In this document: piece by piece, positions 54,766 through 63,346 of the stretch
How positions within the stretch are numbered: position 1 is the stretch's first letter
Layout: every line of letters starts with the position of its first letter
Source of the DNA: an uncultured Eubacterium sp.
GTDB lineage: Bacteria; Bacillota; Clostridia; Lachnospirales; Lachnospiraceae
Length of the DNA stretch: 64,000 bases
NCBI RefSeq assembly: GCF_937958975.1
Contig: NZ_CALGRE010000045.1
Location: 1 to 64,000, forward strand
Direction: 5' to 3'
Notes under the pieces: generated by a model
The model's database searches: none
Seen by the model: only the letters and a program-made list of their open reading frames with translations
What the model was told of the DNA's origin: nothing
Position numbers and translations under genes: made by a program

Positions 54766-55902
54766 ATGGGAAAAAAAATTTTAGTGACAAGGTCGTCTAT
54801 GCCATCGTTTGAAGAATATACGGAAGAAATTAGAGACATGTGGGATACACATTGGTTGACAAACATGGGATTTAAGCATAGACAATTAGAAGCAGATTTG
54901 GCAAAATATCTGGGGATACCGGAAGAGAATATTGCGCTGTTTGTAAATGGGCATCAGGCATTGGAATGTATTTTGGAAGCTATGGAGCTGGGAAAGGAAA
55001 AGAATGCCTGGGGAGAACCGAAAAACGAGGTTATAACATCGCCGTTCACTTTTGCTTCTACTACACATGCTATTGTCAGAAAAGGATTAAAACCGGTATT
55101 CTGTGACATCAATGAAGAGGACTATACAATAGACACAAGTAAAATTGAGTCATTAATTACGGACAGAACATGTGCTATTGTTCCGATACATGTTTATGGA
55201 AATCTTTGTGACACAGAGACGATTGATAAGATTGCCGAAAAGTACAATTTAAAAGTTATATATGATGCAGCACATGCATTTGCAGTTAAAAGGGATGGAG
55301 TGAGTAGTGCAGTATATGGGGATGCGTCTATGTTTAGTTTTCATGCTACGAAAGTTTTTAACACAATAGAAGGTGGGGCGGTCTGCTTTAAAAATGCAGC
55401 AATGAAAACAAAGCTGAATCAGTGGAAAAATTTTGGAATTACAAGTCAGGAGACTGTTGAATTTGTAGGCGGTAATGCAAAAATGAATGAGTTTGCTGCG
55501 GCAATGGGAATATGTAATTTAAGACATTTAGATGCTGAAATTCAAAAAAGAAGAAAGGTTATGGAAAGATATGTCCATAATTTGAGAGGGATAGATGGGA
55601 TAAAACTGAGTCAGGTGCAAAGAGGTGTTGAAAGTAATTATGCATATTTTCCGGTTGTATTTGATGAAAAAAAGTTTGGTTGTAATAGAGATGAAATTTT
55701 CAACAAATTGGCGGAACATGGTATAGGAGCGAGAAAATATTTTTATCCCCTGACAAATTCTTATGATTGTTACAAAGAAATGTTTGATATAAATGAGACG
55801 CCGGTGGCATATAATGTATCTTTGAATGTTCTGACTTTGCCAATGTATTCTGATTTGCCAATGGAAGAAGTGGACAAAATTTGTAAAATTATCACAAAGT
55901 AA
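54766..55902 (+). CDS. DegT/DnrJ/EryC1 aminotransferase
   Basis: A 378-residue PLP enzyme of the sugar-aminotransferase group. Seen are NGHQALECILEAM (cofactor phosphate binding), VITSPFTFASTTHAI, IYDAAHAF (Asp to the pyridine N), and SFHATKVFNTIEGG with the Schiff-base Lys. The ATG at 54766 is used in preference to the GTG at 54763. It would aminate a keto-sugar nucleotide. No matching 4,6-dehydratase is in the operon, though RfbB downstream makes a 4-keto sugar that could serve. Last gene of the operon. Confidence 0.93.
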   Translation: MGKKILVTRSSMPSFEEYTEEIRDMWDTHWLTNMGFKHRQLEADLAKYLGIPEENIALFVNGHQALECILEAMELGKEKNAWGEPKNEVITSPFTFASTTHAIVRKGLKPVFCDINEEDYTIDTSKIESLITDRTCAIVPIHVYGNLCDTETIDKIAEKYNLKVIYDAAHAFAVKRDGVSSAVYGDASMFSFHATKVFNTIEGGAVCFKNAAMKTKLNQWKNFGITSQETVEFVGGNAKMNEFAAAMGICNLRHLDAEIQKRRKVMERYVHNLRGIDGIKLSQVQRGVESNYAYFPVVFDEKKFGCNRDEIFNKLAEHGIGARKYFYPLTNSYDCYKEMFDINETPVAYNVSLNVLTLPMYSDLPMEEVDKICKIITK

Positions 55903-56023
55903 AGAGGAATAAGAGAAGAAAAAACGGAAAAGTGCACATATATTAGAATGCAAATAGGAAAATGTGATATGCAGGTGTTATTTTTTTAAAAGGGTATTTG
56001 AATTTTTTTTGTAAAAAATTATG

Positions 56024-56052
56024 TTTAAGTCTTTAAAAAAATCTGGTAATAT
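56024..56052 (+). promoter_or_regulatory. Candidate promoter of the repeat/Ig surface protein
   Basis: TTTAAG (56024-56029), 17-base spacer, extended -10 TGGTAATAT (TAATAT at 56047-56052). A leader of about 50 bases ends in GGAAGGAGAAGG before the ATG. The 55903-56104 gap has no convincing terminator for the long operon. Confidence 0.5.
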
Positions 56053-56104
56053 GTTAATATAACGTACAAGGTTATGTCCGAGTTAAAAGGAAGGAGAAGG
56101 TATA

Positions 56105-58522
56105 ATGAAAAAAATTTTAGCAATTTTATTCTCGGTAGTAGTGACAGTAGGTGCGATCACTGTTTTGGGGGCAAGTGTCAGTGATCCGTATGAATTTGAT
56201 GGAGATGTGATTACAAATCCATTCTGGTGGTTGTATACAACAGAAGCTTCATCAGATGAAACAACAACAGAAGCCCCATCAGATGAGACAACAACAGAAG
56301 CTCCATCAGATGAGACAACAAAAGAGCCATCTGAGGAAGAATGGGTTGAGATTATCGGAAGTAATCCTGCATTAGCATTTTACTACGATAAGGCAAACAT
56401 GACAGTTAACGATGTAGTTAGCGTACAGAAACCAACATGGGCAGCTGAGACAGGTATCTATTTAAATGTTACATCAGGTATTTCAACTGTAACAGTAAAT
56501 GGCGAGTCAGAAAACGTAGCAACAATTGATGGTGCTGGAGCAGTAGTTTATCTTTCAGCATTAAAAGAAGGTGTCAACGAAGTCGTTATTAAGCATGCAC
56601 TTGGAACATCAACAGTAGCTATTAAGAAAGTAGTAAATTCAGATGAGACTACAGTTAAGCCGGAGGAACCTACTACAAGAATTCCTACGGGAATTGAAAA
56701 CTGGCTTGAAGTTACTGGAAGCTCCGCAGCAACAAAGTATTACTATGATGAAGGTAATATGACAGTTAACGATGTAATTAGCATCCAGAAGCCGGACTGG
56801 GCAACAGAAACAGGTATTTATGTAAATGTTTTATCAGGAATTTCTAAAGTCACAGTAAATGGTGAGACAGAAAATGTAGGTGCTTATGATGGTGCTGGAG
56901 CAATAATTTATCTTTCAGCATTAAAAGAAGGAATCAATGAAGTTAGTATTGAACATGCACTTGGAACATCAGTAGTTTCTATCAAGAAAGAGGTTGTTGC
57001 TGAAGAAACAACAAAGAAAATTCCTACAGGAGTTGAAAACTGGCTTGCACTTGTTGACTGGGATGCTTTAGACAAAGCACATACATATTACTATGATGAA
57101 GGCAATATGACAGTGAATGAAGTAGTTAGTGTTCAGAAGCCGGATTGGTCAGAAGCAGCAGGTATTTATGTAAGTGTTGAAGCAGGAGTTTCAAAAGTAA
57201 CAGTAAATGGTGAGACAGAAAATGTAGCCGCAATTGACGGTGCTGGAGCAGTGATTTATCTTTCAGCATTAAAAGACGGTGTAAATGAGATTGTCATTGA
57301 ACATGGAGTTGGAACATCAACAGTATCTATTAAGAAAGAAGTTAAGCAGGAAGAAGAAACAACAACAAAAACAGAAGTTGAATTAAAGATTACAAGTCAG
57401 CCTAAGAATATCACAGCTGCAAGTGGTGAAGCAATTTCAGCAAGTGTAGTTGCAGAAGGAGAAGGACTTACATATCAGTGGCAGATTAGCTCTGATGCTG
57501 GAAAGACATGGAAAGACAGCACAGCAGCAAGTGCGAAAACTGCAACTTTCACATTGACAATGAAAGATACATATGATGCAAAACAGCTTAGATGTGTAGT
57601 AACAGACAGCACAGGAAAATCAGTTGCATCAGATGCAGCAACAATTACATTAAAGAAAGTAGAAGCTGGCGAGTTGACAATTGTATCACAGCCAACAAAT
57701 GTTACTGTACCTGAAGGTGAGGCAGCAAGATTTACAGTTGTTGCAAAGGGTGATGGTCTCAAATACCAGTGGCAGATGAGTACAGATGATGGAGCTACAT
57801 GGAAAGCACTTTCATCAGCAAGTGCTAAGACTGCACAGCTCACATGTAATATGAAGAATGAATATGATGCAAGACAGTTTAGATGCGTTGTAAAAGATAG
57901 TGCAGGTAAAACAGTTACATCAAATGTTGCCATCTTATACTTAGATACAGATAAGACAATTATTTTCACTGTACAGCCAAAATGTACTTATGTTGCAGTT
58001 GGTGCAACAGCATTCCTTGAAGTAAGAGCAAAAGGAACTGGTCTTACATATCAGTGGCAGATGAGTACAGACGGTGGTGTTACATGGAGAAATCCTTCAT
58101 CAGCAAGTGCTAAGACAAGAATGTATGGTTTCCAGATGAAAGAAAATTATGCTGGTATGCAGTTTAGATGTGTAGTAACAGATGTAAACGGTGAAAGTGT
58201 TATTTCAGATACAGTTGTAATTGGTATTGGAAATGGATTGCCAATCGTAATCAAGTCTCAGCCAAGCAGCACTAGAATTGTAAAAGAAGGTAATTCAACA
58301 CTCTTTATCATTGATGCTGAAGGAGAAGACCTTAAGTATCAGTGGCAGATGAGTACAGATAATGGACAGACATGGAAGAATACTACAGCATCTGGTGCAA
58401 ATACAGCAATGTTTGGATTTAATGTAAAATCATCTTATAATGGAAGACAGCTTAGATGTATCATAACAGATGCAAATGGAAATTCAGTTATATCAAAGAC
58501 AATAACAATTGTTTGCAGATAA
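56105..58522 (+). CDS. Secreted repeat protein: three ~100-residue repeats plus four Ig-like domains
   Basis: 805 residues. Signal peptide at 1-22 (MKKILAILFSVVVTVGAITV). A Thr/Glu-rich linker of repeated TTTEAPSDE units (about 45-80) is followed by three homologous domains, about 80-175, 192-297 and 305-414. Each holds YYDEGNMTVNDV, VSVQKPDW, GIYVNV, KVTVNGETENV, DGAGAVIYLSALK, and NEVxIEHALGTS. Four Ig-like domains follow (about 425-518, 524-613, 618-708, 714-805), each with QPxN, YQWQMSTDxGxTW, and FRCVVTD. There is no sortase, SLH or membrane anchor; the protein ends with the last Ig domain, so it may be released or bind through a repeat. It lies between the polysaccharide operon and the sugar-nucleotide genes. 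I do not recognise the 100-residue repeat as a named domain. Confidence 0.85.
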   Translation: MKKILAILFSVVVTVGAITVLGASVSDPYEFDGDVITNPFWWLYTTEASSDETTTEAPSDETTTEAPSDETTKEPSEEEWVEIIGSNPALAFYYDKANMTVNDVVSVQKPTWAAETGIYLNVTSGISTVTVNGESENVATIDGAGAVVYLSALKEGVNEVVIKHALGTSTVAIKKVVNSDETTVKPEEPTTRIPTGIENWLEVTGSSAATKYYYDEGNMTVNDVISIQKPDWATETGIYVNVLSGISKVTVNGETENVGAYDGAGAIIYLSALKEGINEVSIEHALGTSVVSIKKEVVAEETTKKIPTGVENWLALVDWDALDKAHTYYYDEGNMTVNEVVSVQKPDWSEAAGIYVSVEAGVSKVTVNGETENVAAIDGAGAVIYLSALKDGVNEIVIEHGVGTSTVSIKKEVKQEEETTTKTEVELKITSQPKNITAASGEAISASVVAEGEGLTYQWQISSDAGKTWKDSTAASAKTATFTLTMKDTYDAKQLRCVVTDSTGKSVASDAATITLKKVEAGELTIVSQPTNVTVPEGEAARFTVVAKGDGLKYQWQMSTDDGATWKALSSASAKTAQLTCNMKNEYDARQFRCVVKDSAGKTVTSNVAILYLDTDKTIIFTVQPKCTYVAVGATAFLEVRAKGTGLTYQWQMSTDGGVTWRNPSSASAKTRMYGFQMKENYAGMQFRCVVTDVNGESVISDTVVIGIGNGLPIVIKSQPSSTRIVKEGNSTLFIIDAEGEDLKYQWQMSTDNGQTWKNTTASGANTAMFGFNVKSSYNGRQLRCIITDANGNSVISKTITIVCR
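56237..56340 (+). repeat. Tandem 27-base repeat in the linker-coding region
   Basis: Three close copies of a 27-base unit (encoding TTTEAPSDE) with flanking partial copies. The copies differ by only a few bases, which suggests recent expansion; such a tract can change copy number by slippage and so change linker length. Confidence 0.75.
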
Positions 58523-58546
58523 TTTATGATATATAACTAATTAAAA

Positions 58547-58574
58547 TAAAGGCCGGCGTAATGCCGGCTTTTAT
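58547..58574 (+). terminator. Terminator after the repeat/Ig protein
   Basis: GCCGGC (58552-58557) and GCCGGC (58563-58568) form a G/C-rich stem with a GTAAT loop, extended by A-T pairs, followed by TTTTATTATT. It sits just before the next coding region. Confidence 0.88.
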
Positions 58575-58600
58575 TATTGTATATGCGACGAGGTAAAATA

Positions 58601-59131
58601 ATGAGCAATGGAATGAGAGAAATAATAATTAGAGGCTTAATGGCAAGCGTATATGATATGCTATTTAAATTTTTACGAACATTACCATTAGGTTTATTAA
58701 TAGGAGTGATAACATATGTTATACTAGGCTATTATCGTACTGAATCGTATGGTAAAAGAAAATATATATCAATTTTTTATGCATATATTAGCATTATCAT
58801 CCAAATGACAATAATTTTTAGACCGATTGGACAGATATTTGTTATTGATTTGACACCATTTCAATTATATGGAGGAGCGAGATATACTGTTTTGTATGCG
58901 TCAGCAAACGCCATTATATTTATCCCTTTCGGGCTTTTGCTTCCAATTGTTTGGAGAAAAGCAGAAAAATGTTATACATGTATTACAATGGGGTTTTTAT
59001 TTAGTTTTTTTATTGAATTAAGTCAATTGCTATTAAGGTGTGGAAATTGCCAAGTTGAAGATTTAATAATGAATACAATTGGAACTCTTATTGGGTATGA
59101 AATTTATAAAAAAATAAAACAAAAGATATAA
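58601..59131 (+). CDS. VanZ-like membrane protein
   Basis: 176 residues with four to five hydrophobic segments and the VanZ pattern: an early helix (LGLLIGVITYVILGYY), LTPFQLYGGARYTVLYASANAIIFIPFGLLLPI (split as NAIIFIPFGLLLP), and FFIELSQLLLRCGNCQVEDLIMNTIGTLIGY (split as VEDLIMNTIGTLIGY). The ATG at 58601 follows GAGGT; the TTG at 58577 would include it. VanZ homologues affect teicoplanin sensitivity in enterococci, but most are of unknown cell-envelope function. It is flanked by two terminators and may rely on read-through of the first. Confidence 0.88.
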   Translation: MSNGMREIIIRGLMASVYDMLFKFLRTLPLGLLIGVITYVILGYYRTESYGKRKYISIFYAYISIIIQMTIIFRPIGQIFVIDLTPFQLYGGARYTVLYASANAIIFIPFGLLLPIVWRKAEKCYTCITMGFLFSFFIELSQLLLRCGNCQVEDLIMNTIGTLIGYEIYKKIKQKI

Positions 59132-59140
59132 GCTATATTG

Positions 59141-59182
59141 AAAAGCAACATATACATTAATAAATGAATGTGTTGCTTTTTT
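59141..59182 (+). terminator. Terminator after the VanZ-like gene
   Basis: AAAAGCAACA (59141-59150) with TGTTGCTTTT (59171-59180), perfect over ten bases and followed by TT. It starts nine bases after the stop. The A/T-rich gap 59183-59287 after it should contain the rfb promoter, but I could not choose one. Confidence 0.85.
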
Positions 59183-59287
59183 ATGTATTGCTATTGAAAC
59201 CGTAAATTATAAATGATAAAATAAATAAAATAATAGTTAAAACAATAAAAATGTTTTTATAAATAAGAAAAGAGAGATTATACAATT

Positions 59288-60184
59288 ATGAAAGGAATTA
59301 TTTTAGCAGGTGGTTCAGGTACAAGGCTTTATCCGCTTACAAGAGTGACATCAAAGCAGTTACTTCCGATATATGATAAGCCGATGATATATTATCCGTT
59401 ATCGGTTTTGATGACGGCAGGGATTAAAGATATTTTGATTATTTCGACGCCGGAAGATACACCTAGGTTTAAAGAACTTTTGCAGGATGGAAGTCAGTTT
59501 GGCATTAATCTGTCATATGCGGTGCAGCCGAGTCCGGATGGTTTGGCGCAAGCGTTTATTATTGGTGCAGATTTTATCGGTGAGGACAGTGTGGCAATGA
59601 TTTTGGGGGATAATATTTTTGCAGGACATGGACTTACGAAGAGACTGAAAAAAGCAGCAAAGATTACAAATGGTGCTAAGGTTTTTGGTTATTACGTCGA
59701 TGATCCGGAAAGATTTGGTATTGTAGAATTTGATGAGAATGGACATGCTGTATCTATAGAGGAAAAACCGGAGAATCCAAAGAGTAATTATTGTGTTACA
59801 GGTCTCTATTTTTATGACAATAAAGTAGTGGAATATGCAAAAAATCTAAAGCCGTCAGCAAGAGGGGAATTGGAAATCACAGATTTGAATGCAATTTATT
59901 TAGATGATGGAGAATTGGAGGTAGAAGTATTAGGTCAGGGATTTACCTGGCTGGATACGGGGACTCATGAAAGTTTAGTTGAGGCAACAAATTTTGTAAA
60001 GACCGTAGAGGAACACCAGCATAGAAAGATTGGATGTTTAGAAGAAATTGCGTATGTGAATGGTTGGATTTCTAAAGAACAAATTATGGCTGCTTACGAA
60101 TTGATGAAGAAAAATGAGTACGGAAAATATCTGAAAGATGTTGTGGATGGAAAATATATTGAGATTTTAAACGATATGAAGTAG
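59288..60184 (+). CDS. rfbA: Glucose-1-phosphate thymidylyltransferase
   Basis: Makes dTDP-glucose, the first step of dTDP-L-rhamnose synthesis. 298 residues. The pyrophosphorylase motif GIILAGGSGTRLYPLT (residues 3-18), KQLLPIYDKPMIYYPL, the metal-binding LGDNIFAGHG and EEKPENPKSNYCVTGLYFYD are those of RmlA. Ends one base-frame before glf (TAG then ATG), so translation can couple. First gene of rfbA-glf-rfbB-rfbD-rfbC. Confidence 0.97.
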   Translation: MKGIILAGGSGTRLYPLTRVTSKQLLPIYDKPMIYYPLSVLMTAGIKDILIISTPEDTPRFKELLQDGSQFGINLSYAVQPSPDGLAQAFIIGADFIGEDSVAMILGDNIFAGHGLTKRLKKAAKITNGAKVFGYYVDDPERFGIVEFDENGHAVSIEEKPENPKSNYCVTGLYFYDNKVVEYAKNLKPSARGELEITDLNAIYLDDGELEVEVLGQGFTWLDTGTHESLVEATNFVKTVEEHQHRKIGCLEEIAYVNGWISKEQIMAAYELMKKNEYGKYLKDVVDGKYIEILNDMK

Positions 60185-60196
60185 ATGAGGGAAGTT

Positions 60197-61315
60197 ATGT
60201 ATGATTATTTAATTGTTGGAGCAGGTCTTTTTGGAAGTATTTTTGCATATGAAGCAAACAAGGCAGGAAAAAAAGTCCTTGTGATTGATAAGAGAGCTCA
60301 CGTGGCTGGAAATATATATACGGAAAATATTGAAGGTATCAATGTACATAAATACGGTGCCCATATATTTCACACAAGCAATAAAAAGGTGTGGGATTAT
60401 ATACAGCAATTTGCAGAGTTTAATCATTACACAAACCAACCGATAGCGAGATATAAAGATGAACTTTATAACCTGCCATTTAATATGAATACTTTTAGTA
60501 AAATGTGGGGTGTAAAGACACCTAAAGAAGCAAAGGCAAAAATAGATGAGCAGGTAAAAGAAGCAGGAATTATTGAACCGAAAAATTTAGAAGAACAGGC
60601 GATTTCTATGGTTGGCAAGGATATCTATGAGAAATTGATTCAAGGATATACCGGAAAGCAATGGGGAAAACCTTGCAGTGAACTGCCGAGTTTTATTATT
60701 AAAAGACTTCCGGTCAGATTTACATATGATAATAATTATTTTAATGATAAGTATCAGGGAATACCGATTGGTGGATATACACAGATTATTGAGAAAATGC
60801 TCGAAGGGATTGAAGTAAGGTTAAATACGGATTATTTTGAAAACAGAGAGACTTTGAAAAAAGAAGCAAAAAAAATTGTATTTACAGGAATGATAGATGA
60901 GTATTTCGATTATTGTTATGGGGAATTGGAATATCGTTCATTGAAATTTGAAACAGAAAAATTAGAATGTGATAATTTTCAGGGAAATGCTGTTGTAAAT
61001 TATACAGAATATGAAATACCGTATACGAGGATTATCGAACATAAGCATTTCGAATTTGCCTGCCAGGGCGGCAATGAGGGTTCTATTCCTAATACAATTA
61101 TTACAAAAGAATATCCCGCCACATGGAGTAAAGGGGATGAACCTTACTATCCAATGAACAATGATAGGAATAATGAGCTTTATTGTAAGTACAGAAAGCT
61201 GGCGGAAGAAGAGGAAAATGTTATTTTTGGGGGAAGACTTGGAATGTATAAATATTTTGATATGCATAACGTAGTGGAAGTAGCATTAAAAGTAGTACAA
61301 AATGAAATAAGTTAA
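60197..61315 (+). CDS. glf: UDP-galactopyranose mutase
   Basis: A flavoenzyme that interconverts UDP-galactopyranose and UDP-galactofuranose for galactofuranose-containing glycans. 372 residues. FAD-binding start YLIVGAGLFGSIFAYEAN (residues 4-21), AHVAGNIYTENIEG, KYGAHIFHTSNKKVW, GYTGKQWGKP, and the conserved RFTYDNNYFNDKYQGIP (split as NNYFNDKYQGIPIGG). The ATG at 60197 follows GAGGGAAG; the ATG at 60185 directly after the rfbA stop has none. Its place between rfbA and rfbB is unusual and implies that the surface polymer has both rhamnose and galactofuranose. Confidence 0.96.
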   Translation: MYDYLIVGAGLFGSIFAYEANKAGKKVLVIDKRAHVAGNIYTENIEGINVHKYGAHIFHTSNKKVWDYIQQFAEFNHYTNQPIARYKDELYNLPFNMNTFSKMWGVKTPKEAKAKIDEQVKEAGIIEPKNLEEQAISMVGKDIYEKLIQGYTGKQWGKPCSELPSFIIKRLPVRFTYDNNYFNDKYQGIPIGGYTQIIEKMLEGIEVRLNTDYFENRETLKKEAKKIVFTGMIDEYFDYCYGELEYRSLKFETEKLECDNFQGNAVVNYTEYEIPYTRIIEHKHFEFACQGGNEGSIPNTIITKEYPATWSKGDEPYYPMNNDRNNELYCKYRKLAEEEENVIFGGRLGMYKYFDMHNVVEVALKVVQNEIS

Positions 61316-61347
61316 AAAATATTTCAAATAAAATTTTGGAGGATAAA

Positions 61348-62376
61348 ATGAATATTATAGTAACAGGCGGAGCCGGATTTATTGGCAGTAATTTTGTTTA
61401 TTTAGAATTAGAGAAACATCCTGAGGATAGAATTATATGCTTGGACAAGCTGACTTATGCAGGAAATCTTGCTACGTTAGAGGAGGCAATGAAGAATCCT
61501 AATTTTAGATTTGTAAAAGGTGATATTGCAGATAAAGAATGTGTTGAAAAGTTATTTGAAGAAGAAAAACCGGATATTGTTGTAAATTTTGCGGCAGAGT
61601 CCCATGTAGACCGCTCTATAGAAGACCCGGGAATATTTTTGAAAACAAATATTATGGGAACGCAGGTTTTAATGGATGCATGTAGAAAGTATGGAATTAA
61701 AAGATATCATCAGGTATCTACAGATGAAGTTTATGGTGATTTGCCATTAGACAGACCGGATTTATTTTTTACAGAACAGACTCCGATACACACATCATCT
61801 CCGTACTCTTCCTCAAAAGCAGGAGCAGACCTTTTGGTTATGGCATATTACAGAACTTACGGATTGCCTGTTACGATTACCAGATGTAGTAATAATTATG
61901 GTCCGTATCATTTTCCGGAGAAGTTAATTCCGCTTATTATTTCAAGAGCATTGGCAGACGAGACCCTGCCGGTATATGGAAAGGGCGAGAATGTCAGAGA
62001 CTGGCTGTATGTAAAGGACCATTGTATTGCAATCGACCTTGTTATGCGCGAGGGACGTGTCGGTGAAGTATATAATGTTGGCGGTCATAATGAAAAAAGT
62101 AACCTGGAGGTTGTTAAAACGGTTATTCAACAGCTCGGAAAACCGGAAAGTCTTATTACCTTTGTAACTGACCGTCCGGGACATGATATGAGATATGCCA
62201 TTGACCCGACAAAGATTCATAATGAATTGGGCTGGCTTCCTGAAACAAAATTCGAGGATGGAATAAAGATGACAATAGAGTGGTATTTGAATCACAAGGA
62301 ATGGTGGGAAAATATCATAAGTGGTGAATATCAAAACTATTTTGATAATATGTATGTGAAAAAAGAGAGAGCGTAA
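61348..62376 (+). CDS. rfbB: dTDP-glucose 4,6-dehydratase
   Basis: Short-chain dehydrogenase that turns dTDP-glucose into the 4-keto-6-deoxy sugar, step two of rhamnose synthesis. 342 residues. NAD loop VTGGAGFIGSNFV (residues 5-17), STDEVYGD with the active-site Thr-Asp-Glu, and YSSSKAGAD with the YxxxK (Tyr-Ser-Ser-Ser-Lys). GGAGG precedes the ATG at 61348; the TTG at 61336 lies before it. Its 4-keto product could also feed the DegT aminotransferase of the upstream operon. Confidence 0.97.
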   Translation: MNIIVTGGAGFIGSNFVYLELEKHPEDRIICLDKLTYAGNLATLEEAMKNPNFRFVKGDIADKECVEKLFEEEKPDIVVNFAAESHVDRSIEDPGIFLKTNIMGTQVLMDACRKYGIKRYHQVSTDEVYGDLPLDRPDLFFTEQTPIHTSSPYSSSKAGADLLVMAYYRTYGLPVTITRCSNNYGPYHFPEKLIPLIISRALADETLPVYGKGENVRDWLYVKDHCIAIDLVMREGRVGEVYNVGGHNEKSNLEVVKTVIQQLGKPESLITFVTDRPGHDMRYAIDPTKIHNELGWLPETKFEDGIKMTIEWYLNHKEWWENIISGEYQNYFDNMYVKKERA

Positions 62377-62455
62377 GAAAATGATAATCTTGCGGTTGTC
62401 TTAATAGTAGGAATATAAAGTTTTCCTATATGGAGTTATTTTTAGGAGATGGACT

Positions 62456-63346
62456 ATGAAAGTGTTTGTTACAGGCGTTAAGGGACAGTTGGGCTTTGAC
62501 GTAATGAATGAACTGGAAAAACGTGGATATCAGGCGATAGGTGTAGATATCGATGAAATGGATATTACAGATAAAGAGTCTGTAAAACATGTGATAAAAA
62601 GTGCAGCGCCGGATGTGGTAATACATTGTGCGGCTTGGACAGCAGTGGATGCTGCCGAAGATGAGGAAAATATAGATAAAGTTATAGCGGTAAATGCAGA
62701 AGGAACTGAGAATATTGTGAAGGTTTGTAAGGAATTGGACTGCAAAATGATTTACATAAGTACAGACTATGTGTTTGATGGCGAGGGAGAAAGACCTTGG
62801 GAACCTGATGATGCAAGAAAGCCGTTGAATGTATATGGGCAATCTAAATATTTAGGTGAATTGGCAGTTCAAAAATTTTTAGAGAAATATTTTATTGTAA
62901 GGATTGCATGGGTTTTTGGAACCAATGGAAAGAATTTTATCAATACAATGTTGCATCTTGGACAAAGTCACGACAGATTAACAGTTGTCTGTGACCAAAT
63001 CGGAACTCCAACTTATACATATGATTTGGCAAGGTTATTGGTAGATATGGCTGAGAGCGAACAATATGGTGTATATCATGTGACAAACGAGGGTGGATAT
63101 ATCAGCTGGTATGATTTTACAGTGGAAATTATGAAGCAGGCAGGTAAAATAGATGATAGATATTCTCATGTCGAAGTAGCGCCTGTTAGCAGCAGTGAAT
63201 ATCCTGCAAAAGCTAAACGCCCATCAAACAGTAGGTTGGATAAGAGTAAATTAAGAGAAAAGGGATTTGAGCCTCTGCCGACATGGCAGGATGCTCTTAG
63301 CAGATATTTAGAACTAAAAATTGGAGGAACAAATGGGACAAATTAA
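62456..63346 (+). CDS. rfbD: dTDP-4-dehydrorhamnose reductase
   Basis: Final step of dTDP-L-rhamnose synthesis. 296 residues. The NADPH loop is VTGVKGQLGFDVM (residues 4-16); ISTDYVFDGEG and the YGQSKYLGE active-site segment (YxxxK) follow, with RIAWVFGTNGKNF and ending with RPSNSRLDKSKL. AGGAGATGG precedes the ATG. Overlaps rfbC by 14 bases. Confidence 0.97.
   Translation: MKVFVTGVKGQLGFDVMNELEKRGYQAIGVDIDEMDITDKESVKHVIKSAAPDVVIHCAAWTAVDAAEDEENIDKVIAVNAEGTENIVKVCKELDCKMIYISTDYVFDGEGERPWEPDDARKPLNVYGQSKYLGELAVQKFLEKYFIVRIAWVFGTNGKNFINTMLHLGQSHDRLTVVCDQIGTPTYTYDLARLLVDMAESEQYGVYHVTNEGGYISWYDFTVEIMKQAGKIDDRYSHVEVAPVSSSEYPAKAKRPSNSRLDKSKLREKGFEPLPTWQDALSRYLELKIGGTNGTN

Noticed and set aside
55903..56104. 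Terminator for the long polysaccharide operon
   Set aside because: Only poorly matched inverted segments precede the T run at 55980, so I could not support a stem.
57475..57969. 164-codon minus-strand frame in the Ig-domain region
   Set aside because: It is the antisense of the repeated Ig-like domains and its own repeats mirror them.
58601..59131. Glycopeptide resistance (vanZ)
   Set aside because: No other van gene is present; VanZ-like proteins are common in Firmicutes without resistance.
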